From NCBI GenBank assembly GCA_964346535.1, contig CAYFUN010000013.1, positions 1-30,927 of the forward strand: DNA of 30,927 nt, in the 5' to 3' direction. Position numbers and translations under genes: made by a program. How positions within the stretch are numbered: position 1 is the stretch's first letter; each line of letters starts with the position of its first letter. The notes under the pieces were generated by a model that was given only the letters and a program-made list of their open reading frames with translations, did no database searches and was not told where the DNA came from. Of this stretch, positions 6,264 to 13,699 are shown in pieces. The stretch comes from Neofamilia sp964346535 (GTDB lineage Bacteria > Bacillota > Clostridia > Tissierellales > Peptoniphilaceae).

Positions 6264-7547
6264 TTAAGAGAAATTTTCTCCACTTAATTCTTTCCCTTCA
6301 TAGCTGGCAGACTTTTGACTTATATCCATTACTGTTCCCATAAAAATTGGCAGGTCGGTTTCGTTGTCTACTATCATATAGACAAAGGGCCTGGTTAGAT
6401 AAACTTCTTTTTCATCTACAGGCAGGGCGGTCTTATCAACTTGCATGCCAGTTATAGCTGCTGCCTTGGTACCTGTTTCGTCAACTTTTATATAGGTCTT
6501 GTGGAAGGCATCAGAAATATAAAGCCCCTTGTCTCCAAGTTTAGACAAGTCACTTTGGTCGGAAAAGGCTGCTTTTATGCCTAGGGACTTTAAAAGCTCG
6601 ATTAATTTTAGGTCGTAAGAAGATTCAAATTTTGGCAAGGCAGTTTTTACTTCTTCATAAGCTTCTTGCTTTAAAAGCTCATAAAGTCTGTCTGTATTTA
6701 AGTCTGCAATATAGGCACTTAAGGAAATTTTTTCTTTTGGCAAGAGGGCCACAAAGGAGTACTTGCCACCTTGGTAGTTTTGCCTAAAGCCTATTTCCCT
6801 GTCTCCTTCTATATAGCCATCAAGGGTCTTGAATAAATATTCTCCTTCAACTTCTGTACCATCTTCTTTTGTAAAGGTGTTTGTTCCCAGTTGACCTTTC
6901 TCATAAGGCTCTTCCCATTTTTTATTAAAGGCAAGGGCGTTAAAAAGATAGGCACTAGCATCTGGATTAATTTGATCCAGGCCTTTTTTTATCATCTGGT
7001 CAGTTTTTTCTGAAATCCATTTATTAATGGCCTCTTCTCCTTGGTCATCAAAAGCCAGGGAAAAAATTTCGCTGTCGTAGTAGGTCTTTATAGTCTTTAA
7101 GTAGTCTTCATTTGGTTGCAAGGCTTCACTTTCATTTAGCCAAAGGGAGTTGGCAAGTTTAAAGGCATCTTTGTCGTCTTTTTGCAAATGGTCGGCTAAG
7201 GCCTTTAGGTAGGCATTGGTTTCGTCGACACTTAGGCCAAAGGTCTTTTCAAATTCGTCTAGAGTCTGACCTTGGGCTGCGTTTTCAACTAGGGCCAGGG
7301 CTGAGTAAATTGATAGAGGAGAAATTAAAGAGTTGTCCTCGGCACTTGTCCCTGCCTTAAAAAGTCTTAGGCCAAGGTCTAGGTAGGTCTTGTTATTTGC
7401 TTCATTAAGTTGGTCTGATGTGGTCTCAACTGGGTCAGCCTTTATATCTGCTGTCCAGTTTTTTCCTTGGTTCTTGTTTGTCTTACATGCACTAAGGCTG
7501 GTCAGGATTAAAGCCGCCATTAGTAGGTATAGGATTTTTCTTTTCAT
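6264..7547 (-). CDS. Serpin-family protease inhibitor, lipoprotein
   Basis: 427 residues from the ATG at 7547, which sits behind GGAGG. A lipoprotein signal ends in LTSLSAC with lipid-attachment Cys21, so the protein should be anchored outside the membrane. The serpin fold spans about 50-408. Family marks are the shutter-region NSLISPLSIYSALALV and the signature RPFVYMIVDNETDLPIFMG. The reactive-loop hinge ETGTKAAAITG (Glu357 as P17, Gly359 as P15) has small residues, as in inhibitory serpins, though P13 is Lys. Counting 17 residues places P1 at Thr373, or Lys372 if the loop is one shorter. Inhibitory serpins trap serine or cysteine proteases; the target here, perhaps a host protease, is unknown. 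A short tail of about 18 residues follows the last serpin strand, then a stop and the in-frame 100-residue frame. Confidence 0.93.
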   Translation of the reverse strand: MKRKILYLLMAALILTSLSACKTNKNQGKNWTADIKADPVETTSDQLNEANNKTYLDLGLRLFKAGTSAEDNSLISPLSIYSALALVENAAQGQTLDEFEKTFGLSVDETNAYLKALADHLQKDDKDAFKLANSLWLNESEALQPNEDYLKTIKTYYDSEIFSLAFDDQGEEAINKWISEKTDQMIKKGLDQINPDASAYLFNALAFNKKWEEPYEKGQLGTNTFTKEDGTEVEGEYLFKTLDGYIEGDREIGFRQNYQGGKYSFVALLPKEKISLSAYIADLNTDRLYELLKQEAYEEVKTALPKFESSYDLKLIELLKSLGIKAAFSDQSDLSKLGDKGLYISDAFHKTYIKVDETGTKAAAITGMQVDKTALPVDEKEVYLTRPFVYMIVDNETDLPIFMGTVMDISQKSASYEGKELSGENFS

Positions 7548-7632
7548 GTCATCGTCCTCCTTGCTTTTATTATAGGCGATTTGTTTGATAAAAAAGTTAC
7601 AAAGTATTGAAAGTTTTAAATGAAATGAAAAT

Positions 7633-7642
7633 AAATGGGGAC
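7633..7642 (+). repeat. Repeat end at left edge of gap
   Basis: AAATGGGGAC directly before the N run. The same ten bases begin directly after it (7743-7752), so the gap is bounded by direct copies of a REP-like end. Confidence 0.55.
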
Positions 7643-7742
7643 NNNNNNNNNNNNNNNNNNNNNNNNNNNNNNNNNNNNNNNNNNNNNNNNNNNNNNNNNN
7701 NNNNNNNNNNNNNNNNNNNNNNNNNNNNNNNNNNNNNNNNNN
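7643..7742. other. Scaffold gap (100 N)
   Basis: Exactly 100 unknown bases, the conventional placeholder for a gap of unknown size. It is bounded by AAATGGGGAC on both sides and by a repeat also found at 95-120, so assembly probably broke on a multi-copy element. It lies 96 bases upstream of the serpin start, so part of the serpin promoter region may be missing. Confidence 0.95.
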
Positions 7743-7746
7743 AAAT

Positions 7747-7772
7747 GGGGACACAGCTAAAGCAATGTCCCC
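7747..7772. repeat. REP-like hairpin repeat, second copy
   Basis: 26 bases identical, in reverse complement, to 95-120, with 7-bp arms GGGGACA/TGTCCCC. It lies just past the stop of the DUF4097 gene, so both copies in the window sit at 3' ends of genes. Confidence 0.7.
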
Positions 7773-7792
7773 GAAAGATTCAAAAATTTATT

Positions 7793-8860
7793 TTATTTTA
7801 TATTTATATTTCCCATAGTTGTAATGGCTTCTATATCTAGCCTGTCTGAATTTTCGTCATAGCCGTCTGTGTAGGCTACCATTACCTTGTCTTCTGTAAC
7901 AAAGTTTGTGAAAATTGAGTCTGCAAAGTAAGAGGCTTCTAGGCCCTTAAAGTTGTTTTTCATCTTGGCCTTAATTGGCTTGAAGATATTTTTTAAGGCT
8001 ATGGAAATATTGCCGTTAAAAGTTTTTGCATAAATTGACTCAGTTCTTGCTCCAAGGTTGGCTACTACTAGAGACCCGTTAGTTGTTTTCATTTCTAGGT
8101 CTAGGTAGTCTATGTCCTTAATGTCAATTTTACCGTTGGTGGTTTTTATTTCCAGCTTGTCTCCGCTAAGTTTTTCTAGGGAGATCCTTGCATTAGTTGA
8201 AGAAACTTCCCCTTCTTTTGCTTCTATATTCTTTCCAGAAATTTTTGCATTTATAGTCTTTACTAAAAGGCTGTCAGCCTTTACGTTTTCTATTTCAAGA
8301 TTGGCATTAGTTGACTTTAGAGAAATTTCTTTAAAGTGCTTTTCTGGTAGGGCTATATTTAAGTCAATGGAAAAGTACCTGCCAGAAACTGAGTCGTAGT
8401 TTGGTTCAATATAGACCTTGTCCTCTTCTCTTCTTATAGAGATAAAGTCGTAGGTGTCTGCTATAAACCTGTCATCATAGGACACGTCTGCAGTAACTTG
8501 AATTTCTTCGTTGTCCCAAGAGTAGATTTTAATTTTTCCACTTTGGTTTTCTACATAGAGGCTTGGATCTTCTAGGCCGATAATATTTTCGCTGGCCAAT
8601 CTTTCTGCCTTGTTTTTTTGGTCTGCTGGTGTAAAAATATTGGTAAAGTCTTCAAAGTCAAAGTTTGAAACCATTTCTTGAGATTTTTTCCCAATTTTAC
8701 TAGCTGTCTCAGATATTTTATTTATAAGGCTATCAAAGTCTGTGTTAGTCCTTGTAGTTTTTTTCTTGTCTTTTATTGAGTCAAGAAGAGTGATTGCTTC
8801 GTCTTCTGTAATCTTTCCTTCTTTTAACATTCTAAGAATTAATTTTTTTTCGTCGCTCAT
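7793..8860 (-). CDS. DUF4097 beta-repeat protein with N-terminal short helical module
   Basis: 355 residues. Residues 5-30 carry the helix-turn-helix-like module LILRMLKEGKITEDEAITLL, seen at the N-terminus of YvlB/LiaX-type proteins. A helical stretch follows to about 90, then from about 95 to the end a DUF4097 domain of repeated short beta-strands (patterns such as KTTNGKIDIKDI and KTTNGSLVVANL). No signal peptide or membrane segment is visible. In Enterococcus the related LiaX has been tied to the cell-envelope stress response and antibiotic sensing; the same role here is inference. It is the last of three tightly packed genes (9-base gap upstream), all carrying the same module. The ATG follows AGGAGG. 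Confidence 0.85.
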   Translation of the reverse strand: MSDEKKLILRMLKEGKITEDEAITLLDSIKDKKKTTRTNTDFDSLINKISETASKIGKKSQEMVSNFDFEDFTNIFTPADQKNKAERLASENIIGLEDPSLYVENQSGKIKIYSWDNEEIQVTADVSYDDRFIADTYDFISIRREEDKVYIEPNYDSVSGRYFSIDLNIALPEKHFKEISLKSTNANLEIENVKADSLLVKTINAKISGKNIEAKEGEVSSTNARISLEKLSGDKLEIKTTNGKIDIKDIDYLDLEMKTTNGSLVVANLGARTESIYAKTFNGNISIALKNIFKPIKAKMKNNFKGLEASYFADSIFTNFVTEDKVMVAYTDGYDENSDRLDIEAITTMGNINIK

Positions 8861-8869
8861 TTTTACCTC

Positions 8870-9160
8870 CTAAAGGTTTATTCTTATATCTTTTATTGCC
8901 TTGATTACTGCGTCAATAGCAGAACTTGTCTTATTTTTAATGTCTTCATAGTTCAAGCCTTCTAAGTAGGCCTTTAGTTTCATGGCCAGGTCTTTTGAAG
9001 TCTCAGATAAGTTTTTTAAAATGCTTGCCATTTCATCTTCAAAGGATGAATACTTTTTTTCTGCAGTGTCTTCAATTGAATTTAAAAGGGCCATGGCTTC
9101 GTCTTCGTCTATACGGCCGTCTTTTAACATTTCTAAGATAATTCTCTTTGAGTCTTTCAT
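8870..9160 (-). CDS. Small helical protein with the shared SHOCT-like module
   Basis: 96 residues, predicted mostly helical, with no cysteine and no clear membrane segment. Residues 5-30 (IILEMLKDGRIDEDEAMALL) match the module of both neighbours. The following part (SSFEDEMASILKNLSETSKD) resembles the start of the helical stretch in the downstream DUF4097 protein (TDFDSLINKISETASKIG), so it looks like a paralogue of that protein's first 80-90 residues without the beta-domain. It sits 13 bases after the upstream regulator gene and 9 bases before the DUF4097 gene, so it is almost certainly co-transcribed. Function unknown; it could bind or compete with one of its neighbours. Confidence 0.85.
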   Translation of the reverse strand: MKDSKRIILEMLKDGRIDEDEAMALLNSIEDTAEKKYSSFEDEMASILKNLSETSKDLAMKLKAYLEGLNYEDIKNKTSSAIDAVIKAIKDIRINL

Positions 9161-9173
9161 TTTTGCCCTCCTC

Positions 9174-9530
9174 TTAAAGGTTTTTCATCATTTCTGTTGC
9201 TTCTTCTGCACTAATAAGGCCTTGGTCTAACATTTCTAAAATTTCCATTCTAGATTTGTCAGGGCTGACCTTGTGGCCTAGGGCCTTAATGACATTGTCT
9301 AACTTGTTTCTAACTGTTGGATAAGATAAGCCCATAACCTTTTCGATTTCCTTTATAGATCCCCTGTTCATTACAAAAATTTCTATAAATTCTAGGTCTT
9401 CTGTTGACAGTTTAGAAAATTTGTTGCCTTCAAAGTAGCCGTTAATTTCGCTGCCACAATCTTCGCAGGCGTAGGATGTTATTATAAGTTTGCCGTCACA
9501 TACTGGACACTTGTCTAAATAATTTTTCAT
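9174..9530 (-). CDS. DUF2089-family zinc-ribbon/HTH regulator
   Basis: 118 residues. A zinc ribbon is formed by Cys8, Cys11, Cys22 and Cys25. A sigma-region-4-like HTH follows at about 46-85 (GSIKEIEKVMGLSYPTVRNKLDNVIKAL). The C-terminus, about 95-118, holds the same module as the two downstream proteins (MEILEMLDQGLISAEEATEM). This order is the DUF2089 architecture, thought to be transcriptional regulators. It is the first gene of the operon, behind a good promoter, so autoregulation is likely. The shared module suggests that it senses or contacts the downstream products. Family is clear; function is inferred. Confidence 0.88.
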   Translation of the reverse strand: MKNYLDKCPVCDGKLIITSYACEDCGSEINGYFEGNKFSKLSTEDLEFIEIFVMNRGSIKEIEKVMGLSYPTVRNKLDNVIKALGHKVSPDKSRMEILEMLDQGLISAEEATEMMKNL

Positions 9531-9583
9531 TGCTTACCTCTCTTATATAAAAAATATCATTTGTTTTCCGTCTTTCTAAAGTT

Positions 9584-9611
9584 ATTATAGCACATTATTT
9601 AATTTTGTAAA
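9584..9611 (-). promoter_or_regulatory. Promoter of the DUF2089-DUF4097 operon
   Basis: Minus strand TTTACA (9606-9611), 16-base spacer, TATAAT (9584-9589) with an upstream TG (TGCTATAAT). It lies 54 bases upstream of the first start codon. Confidence 0.75.
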
Positions 9612-9708
9612 TAGTTTTCTTAATTTTTTTAATCTGTATTTTAATTTATTTGAAATAGCTTTTGATTTTTCTGATTTTTTCTTTTCAAAGAATTTATTTT
9701 TTTATTTG

Positions 9709-9726
9709 TAGCTTTTAAGCTATAAT
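9709..9726 (+). promoter_or_regulatory. Promoter -10 with overlapping palindrome, YgjP-like gene
   Basis: TATAAT at 9721-9726 lies 21 bases upstream of the start codon. TAGCTT-TT-AAGCTA (9709-9722) is a 6-bp-arm inverted repeat whose right arm overlaps the -10. No good -35 is seen at normal spacing. Confidence 0.45.
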
Positions 9727-9747
9727 ATAGGATAGAAAAGGTGGCTT

Positions 9748-10380
9748 ATGAAATTTATAATAAACGGCGAAGAAAGAGACTTGTATATTGAATACAAAAA
9801 GAAAAAGAATATTTCTGTCTTTGTTAGCCCTGAAGGTTTTATAACAGTTAGGGCGCCTAAGGATATTTCTGACGAAAAATTAAGAGAGGCAGTTCAAGGT
9901 CTGGTTCCGAGAATTGAAAAACGCCTGGACAAGCTAGAAGAAAATAGAGAAATCTATGAGGCTGGGTCTTTTAATAGAAATGAATCTTTTAAACTCTTTG
10001 GTAAAGACTGTAGGCTAGATGACTTTGGCATTGAAAGTAAAGAGGACCTTAGAAAATTTTACACAAAAAAGTTGGCTGAGCTTTTAGATCTGTATTTGGA
10101 AACTTATGCTAAGAAGATGAAGGTTAGCTACAAGTCTTATAGGATTAATGAAGTCAAGTCCAACTGGGGAACTTGTTCATCTGATGGGAAGCTGACTTTT
10201 AATTTGCGTCTGGCTATGGCTCCTGCTGATGTCATTGAGTATGTTGTCATCCACGAGCTGTCTCATCTTAAGCACATGAACCACGACAGGTCTTTTTGGA
10301 AGCACGTTGGCAAATATATGAAGGACTACAAGGACAAGGAAAATTATCTAAAGAATTTCGGCGCCTTTATGACCTTGTAA
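9748..10380 (+). CDS. YgjP-like (DUF45) zinc metallopeptidase
   Basis: 210 residues, matching the YgjP/WLM-related DUF45 family. The zinc motif HELSH is at 169-173, followed by the conserved KHMNHDRSFW with His179 as likely third ligand. The upstream family motif SNWGTCSSDGKLTFNLRL (about 138-155) is intact. No signal peptide or membrane segment is visible, so it should be cytoplasmic. Substrates are not established for most of this family. It is 12 bases upstream of the ATP-grasp gene, which has its own AGGAGG, so the two are co-transcribed. The ATG follows a modest AAGGTGG site. Confidence 0.9.
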   Translation: MKFIINGEERDLYIEYKKKKNISVFVSPEGFITVRAPKDISDEKLREAVQGLVPRIEKRLDKLEENREIYEAGSFNRNESFKLFGKDCRLDDFGIESKEDLRKFYTKKLAELLDLYLETYAKKMKVSYKSYRINEVKSNWGTCSSDGKLTFNLRLAMAPADVIEYVVIHELSHLKHMNHDRSFWKHVGKYMKDYKDKENYLKNFGAFMTL

Positions 10381-10392
10381 GGAGGATATTTA

Positions 10393-11586
10393 ATGAAACA
10401 CACAAACAAGGCCCTAGTCCTAGGGACCAATTATTATATCGGCCTGGCAATTTGTAGGAGCCTGGGGAAAAAAGGCATCCACGTTGTCAGTGTCAACCAC
10501 AATAGAAAAAACTTTTACGGCAAATCTAGGTATATAAAAGAGGTCTTAATCGCCCCTCACTTTCAAGATGAGGAAAAGGCCTACTTAGAATTTTTACTGG
10601 CCTATGGCAGGAGCCAAGAAGAAAAACCAGTTTTGTTTCCATCTGCTGACCCCTATGTAGAATTTATGGACAAGTATTTTTACGAGCTCAAGGAATATTT
10701 TTTATTTCCTATGGACAGAAAGGGCCTCTTTACAGATTTAATGGACAAGACTACCCTAGTTGAGTATGCAAAAAAATACAACACCAGGGTCCCTGAAACC
10801 TTAGACGTCGACGAAGAAAATCTTTACGACAAGGTCATGGACCAAATTGGCTATCCCCTACTTTTAAAACCTGCAGACTCGCCAAGTTTTGTAGACAGGT
10901 ATAGGCAAAAGGCCTTTACAGTTGAATCTGAAAGAGAACTTAAAAAACTTCTTTCAATGACTGCAAGAGATGGTCACAAGGTCTTTATCCAAAGGATTAT
11001 TCCTGGACCTGAAAAAAATAATTACAACTTTGATGCCTATGTAGATAGAAATGGAAAATTAGCCTACTATACAACTGAGCAAAAAATTCGCCAGTGGCCT
11101 AACAACATTGGCGCCTCAACTGTTGCCGACCAAAGATGGATCCAAGAAGCAGCTGACTTTGCAATTCCTTTTATTGAAGCTCTAAACTACAGGGGCTTTA
11201 TTGAAATGGAAATGAAAAAGGACGAGAAAACTGGCAATATTTATTTGATAGAAATCAATGTTCGCTTTGTAAACTTTACCCAGCTTCACGTTGCCATTGG
11301 CATGGACACTCCTTATCTCCACTATTTAGATTCAACTGGCCAAGACATTGGGTCGAAAATAATAAATTACGACACAGGCAAGAGATGGCGTTATCTTTGG
11401 GAAGATATTCCTGCCATGAGAGGCTACGTTCAAAAGGGCCAAATGACCAGGGAAGAAATTATTGAAGAAAACAAACATCCAAATATTGTTCCATCAACTT
11501 GGGCCTGGGATGACCCTCTTCCTGGCATCGTCTTTGTCTTTAAGCACTTAGTCGATAAGGTCTTTAGAATTTTCAGAGGCAGATAA
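10393..11586 (+). CDS. ATP-grasp carboxylate-amine ligase
   Basis: 397 residues. It has a Rossmann-like N-terminal preATP-grasp region (KALVLGTNYYIGLAICRSL), an ATP-binding segment with LLLKPADSPS (Lys159), and the C-terminal metal-binding motif LIEINVRF with Glu287, Asn289 and Arg291. These enzymes join a carboxylate to an amine through an acyl-phosphate. Size and layout resemble the D-aspartate ligases that add a D-amino acid to the lysine of peptidoglycan precursors. Several anaerobic cocci have D-Asp or D-Glu cross-bridges, so that is a possible role, but the substrate cannot be read from the sequence. It follows the YgjP-like gene and is ended by a strong terminator. Confidence 0.85.
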   Translation: MKHTNKALVLGTNYYIGLAICRSLGKKGIHVVSVNHNRKNFYGKSRYIKEVLIAPHFQDEEKAYLEFLLAYGRSQEEKPVLFPSADPYVEFMDKYFYELKEYFLFPMDRKGLFTDLMDKTTLVEYAKKYNTRVPETLDVDEENLYDKVMDQIGYPLLLKPADSPSFVDRYRQKAFTVESERELKKLLSMTARDGHKVFIQRIIPGPEKNNYNFDAYVDRNGKLAYYTTEQKIRQWPNNIGASTVADQRWIQEAADFAIPFIEALNYRGFIEMEMKKDEKTGNIYLIEINVRFVNFTQLHVAIGMDTPYLHYLDSTGQDIGSKIINYDTGKRWRYLWEDIPAMRGYVQKGQMTREEIIEENKHPNIVPSTWAWDDPLPGIVFVFKHLVDKVFRIFRGR

Positions 11587-11618
11587 AAATTTTTCAAATT
11601 AAAAATTTGCATTAAAAG

Positions 11619-11646
11619 AGACTTGAGCTTTTGTACTCAAGTCTTT
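11619..11646 (+). terminator. Terminator after the ATP-grasp gene, probably bidirectional
   Basis: Perfect 9-bp stem AGACTTGAG/CTCAAGTCT with an 8-base loop and a T run. It lies between convergent genes, and the minus strand also reads hairpin then TCTTTT. Confidence 0.85.
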
Positions 11647-11651
11647 TTCTT

Positions 11652-13013
11652 TTACTCATCTTCTGAATTTTCTTCTTGGTCCTCATCGTCATCGTCTAGG
11701 ATTGTAAGTCTAACTTCTGCAATCCTCTTGTCAGATACCTTGGTCACTTCGATTATATAATGACCAACCCTAACTCTGGCTGGCTGGTCGCTAACTTCTT
11801 CTGGAAAGTAGCCTAGGTGTTCAACTGCAAAACCGCCAATGGTTTCGTTGTTTTCACTGTCTAAGTCTGTGTCTAGCTCTTCGTTAATGGCCTTAAGTTC
11901 AACATGGCCATCTATTAGGTAGACGCCCTTAGAAACTTCTTCTATTCTCTCAGTATCTTGGTCGTATTCGTCTTCAATTTCTCCAACAATTTCTTCAACT
12001 ATGTCCTCAATTGTAACTAGGCCAGAAATTCCTCCGTACTCGTCAACTAAAAGGGCCAAATAATTTTTTGTAGATTGAAGTTCAAAAAGTAGCTGGTCGA
12101 TTTTCTTTGATTCCGGAACAAAGTATGGGGCCTTCATAACTTCGTCTATGTCAATATACTGGTAGTTGTTTTTTTGAAATTCTTGGAAGAGGTCTTTTAC
12201 GTAAACAATGCCAAGGATGTCGTCTTTATTTTTTCCATAAACTGGAATTCTCGAATGGCCTTGGGACAAAATTTCCTTAACTGTGTCTATGGAAAAGTCA
12301 TCGTAGGGAACCATAAAAAGTTCAGTTCTCGGAGTCATAATTTCGTAGGAGGCAGAGTCGTCAAATTCAAAAATATTGATCATCATGTCCTTGCCTTGGG
12401 CGTTAATAACTCCCTGTTGTTGGGAAACGGAAATATAAGACTTTAATTCTTCTTCAGAAATTTTTTCTTCAATGTCATCTGAGTACTTGCCCATTAGCTT
12501 TAAGACAATCTTTGTGGAAAAAGATAAAAAGGCTGCAAAGGGCCCTAGAACTTTTGCCAAAAAGCCAATAAAGCCTGACAGGTTAAGGGCAACTTTTTCA
12601 GAATTTTGTAAAGCAATTCTCTTTGGAACTAATTCTCCAAAAACCAAGGATATATAGGATATAAGTAGGGTTATTAAAACTACTGCCAAAGTGTTTGCTG
12701 TAGAATAAGGTAGGCCAAGACCAAAGAGTTTTTGGCTAAGGCCAGATGACATAGAACTTGATGCAGATGCAGAAGATAAAAATCCTGCTAGGGTTATGCC
12801 TACTTGAATAATAGATAAAAACCTAGTTTGGTCGTTAATGAGAGCCAAAAGATTTTTCGCCCTCTTGTCTCCTTCGTCTGCTTGGGCCGCTATACTTGAT
12901 TTGTTTAGAGATATAACTGCCATTTCCGTTGCTGAAAGCAAGGCATTTAAAAATGTTAGTACTGCTATTAATAATAATTTAGGCCAGATACTATCCGAAC
13001 CATAATCGTCCAT
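11652..13013 (-). CDS. CNNM/CorC (HlyC-type) transporter-associated protein
   Basis: 453 residues in the standard order. An N-terminal DUF21/CNNM membrane domain (about 10-190) starts with the family motif LSATEMAVISLNKSSIAAQA and has several hydrophobic helices. A CBS pair follows (about 210-335, with PRTELFMVPYD and HSRIPVYG), then a CorC_HlyC domain (about 350-435). The tail is strongly acidic. Members have been linked to Mg2+ or Na+ efflux and cation homeostasis; the old hemolysin name is not a sign of toxin activity. It is the last gene of a four-gene unit, 20 bases after the PAP2 gene. Transported ion not determinable here. Confidence 0.93.
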   Translation of the reverse strand: MDDYGSDSIWPKLLLIAVLTFLNALLSATEMAVISLNKSSIAAQADEGDKRAKNLLALINDQTRFLSIIQVGITLAGFLSSASASSSMSSGLSQKLFGLGLPYSTANTLAVVLITLLISYISLVFGELVPKRIALQNSEKVALNLSGFIGFLAKVLGPFAAFLSFSTKIVLKLMGKYSDDIEEKISEEELKSYISVSQQQGVINAQGKDMMINIFEFDDSASYEIMTPRTELFMVPYDDFSIDTVKEILSQGHSRIPVYGKNKDDILGIVYVKDLFQEFQKNNYQYIDIDEVMKAPYFVPESKKIDQLLFELQSTKNYLALLVDEYGGISGLVTIEDIVEEIVGEIEDEYDQDTERIEEVSKGVYLIDGHVELKAINEELDTDLDSENNETIGGFAVEHLGYFPEEVSDQPARVRVGHYIIEVTKVSDKRIAEVRLTILDDDDEDQEENSEDE

Positions 13014-13033
13014 AAATTTCCTCCGTTTTAATT

Positions 13034-13699
13034 TTATCTTCTATTTTCAATTTTTATTTTTTCTAAAATATAGGCTATAAGACTGTAAAAGAAATATCCT
13101 GACAAAAATCCTGCCAGCACATCTGTTGGATAATGGACTCCCATATAAATTCTTGAAAAGCCCATTATTGCAGAAAATATTATCGCCAAGGTATAGGCCT
13201 GACTTTTTTTATTTGGATTTATATGCCTGCTATAATAATAGGCCAAAAACAAGTAAAGGCAGGTATTAGTCATAGCGTGCCCTGATGGAAAAGAAGGGCT
13301 AACTTCTTTTATTAGCATATAATCCAAGGGCCTAAGTCTTTTAAAAGTAATTTTTGTTGCAAAGTTAAAAACCGCTGACCCAGCTGTTGCTAAGAAAAAT
13401 CCTAGGGCAAAGATCTTTTTCTTTTTATAAAGGCTGTAGACTAAAACTAGTCCAATTATTGGAATTAAAAATTTTGGCGACCCTAGGTGGTGAAAGATTT
13501 TCATTAGGCCAAAGGCGACCTTGTTGGACCTAAGGCCGTCTAAGATATGATAAATAATTTCTTCTCCGTAAAGGCCTCCTGAAACATGGGTAGTCATGTA
13601 GCCTAAGATCAAAACAAGACCCAGGCAAAAAATTCCTATATATAAATTTCTCGTCGCTTGCTTCAAATTTTTCTTATCCACTCTACTTGTCAGCTCCAT
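13034..13699 (-). CDS. PAP2-family membrane phosphatase
   Basis: 221 residues with about six membrane helices. The acid-phosphatase signature is complete: KITFKRLRP (Lys116, Arg123, Pro124), PSGH (138-141) and SRIYMGVHYPTD (Arg183, His189, Asp193). Such proteins dephosphorylate membrane lipids, commonly undecaprenyl pyrophosphate or phosphatidylglycerol phosphate. Its start overlaps the end of telA by 17 bases, so translation is probably coupled. The CNNM/CorC gene follows. Envelope-lipid phosphatase is well supported; the exact substrate is not. Confidence 0.93.
   Translation of the reverse strand: MELTSRVDKKNLKQATRNLYIGIFCLGLVLILGYMTTHVSGGLYGEEIIYHILDGLRSNKVAFGLMKIFHHLGSPKFLIPIIGLVLVYSLYKKKKIFALGFFLATAGSAVFNFATKITFKRLRPLDYMLIKEVSPSFPSGHAMTNTCLYLFLAYYYSRHINPNKKSQAYTLAIIFSAIMGFSRIYMGVHYPTDVLAGFLSGYFFYSLIAYILEKIKIENRR

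Noticed and set aside
7548..7754. N-terminal extension of the serpin frame through the gap
   Set aside because: The extension runs through N bases; the ATG at 7547 has AGGAGG upstream and directly starts a lipoprotein signal.
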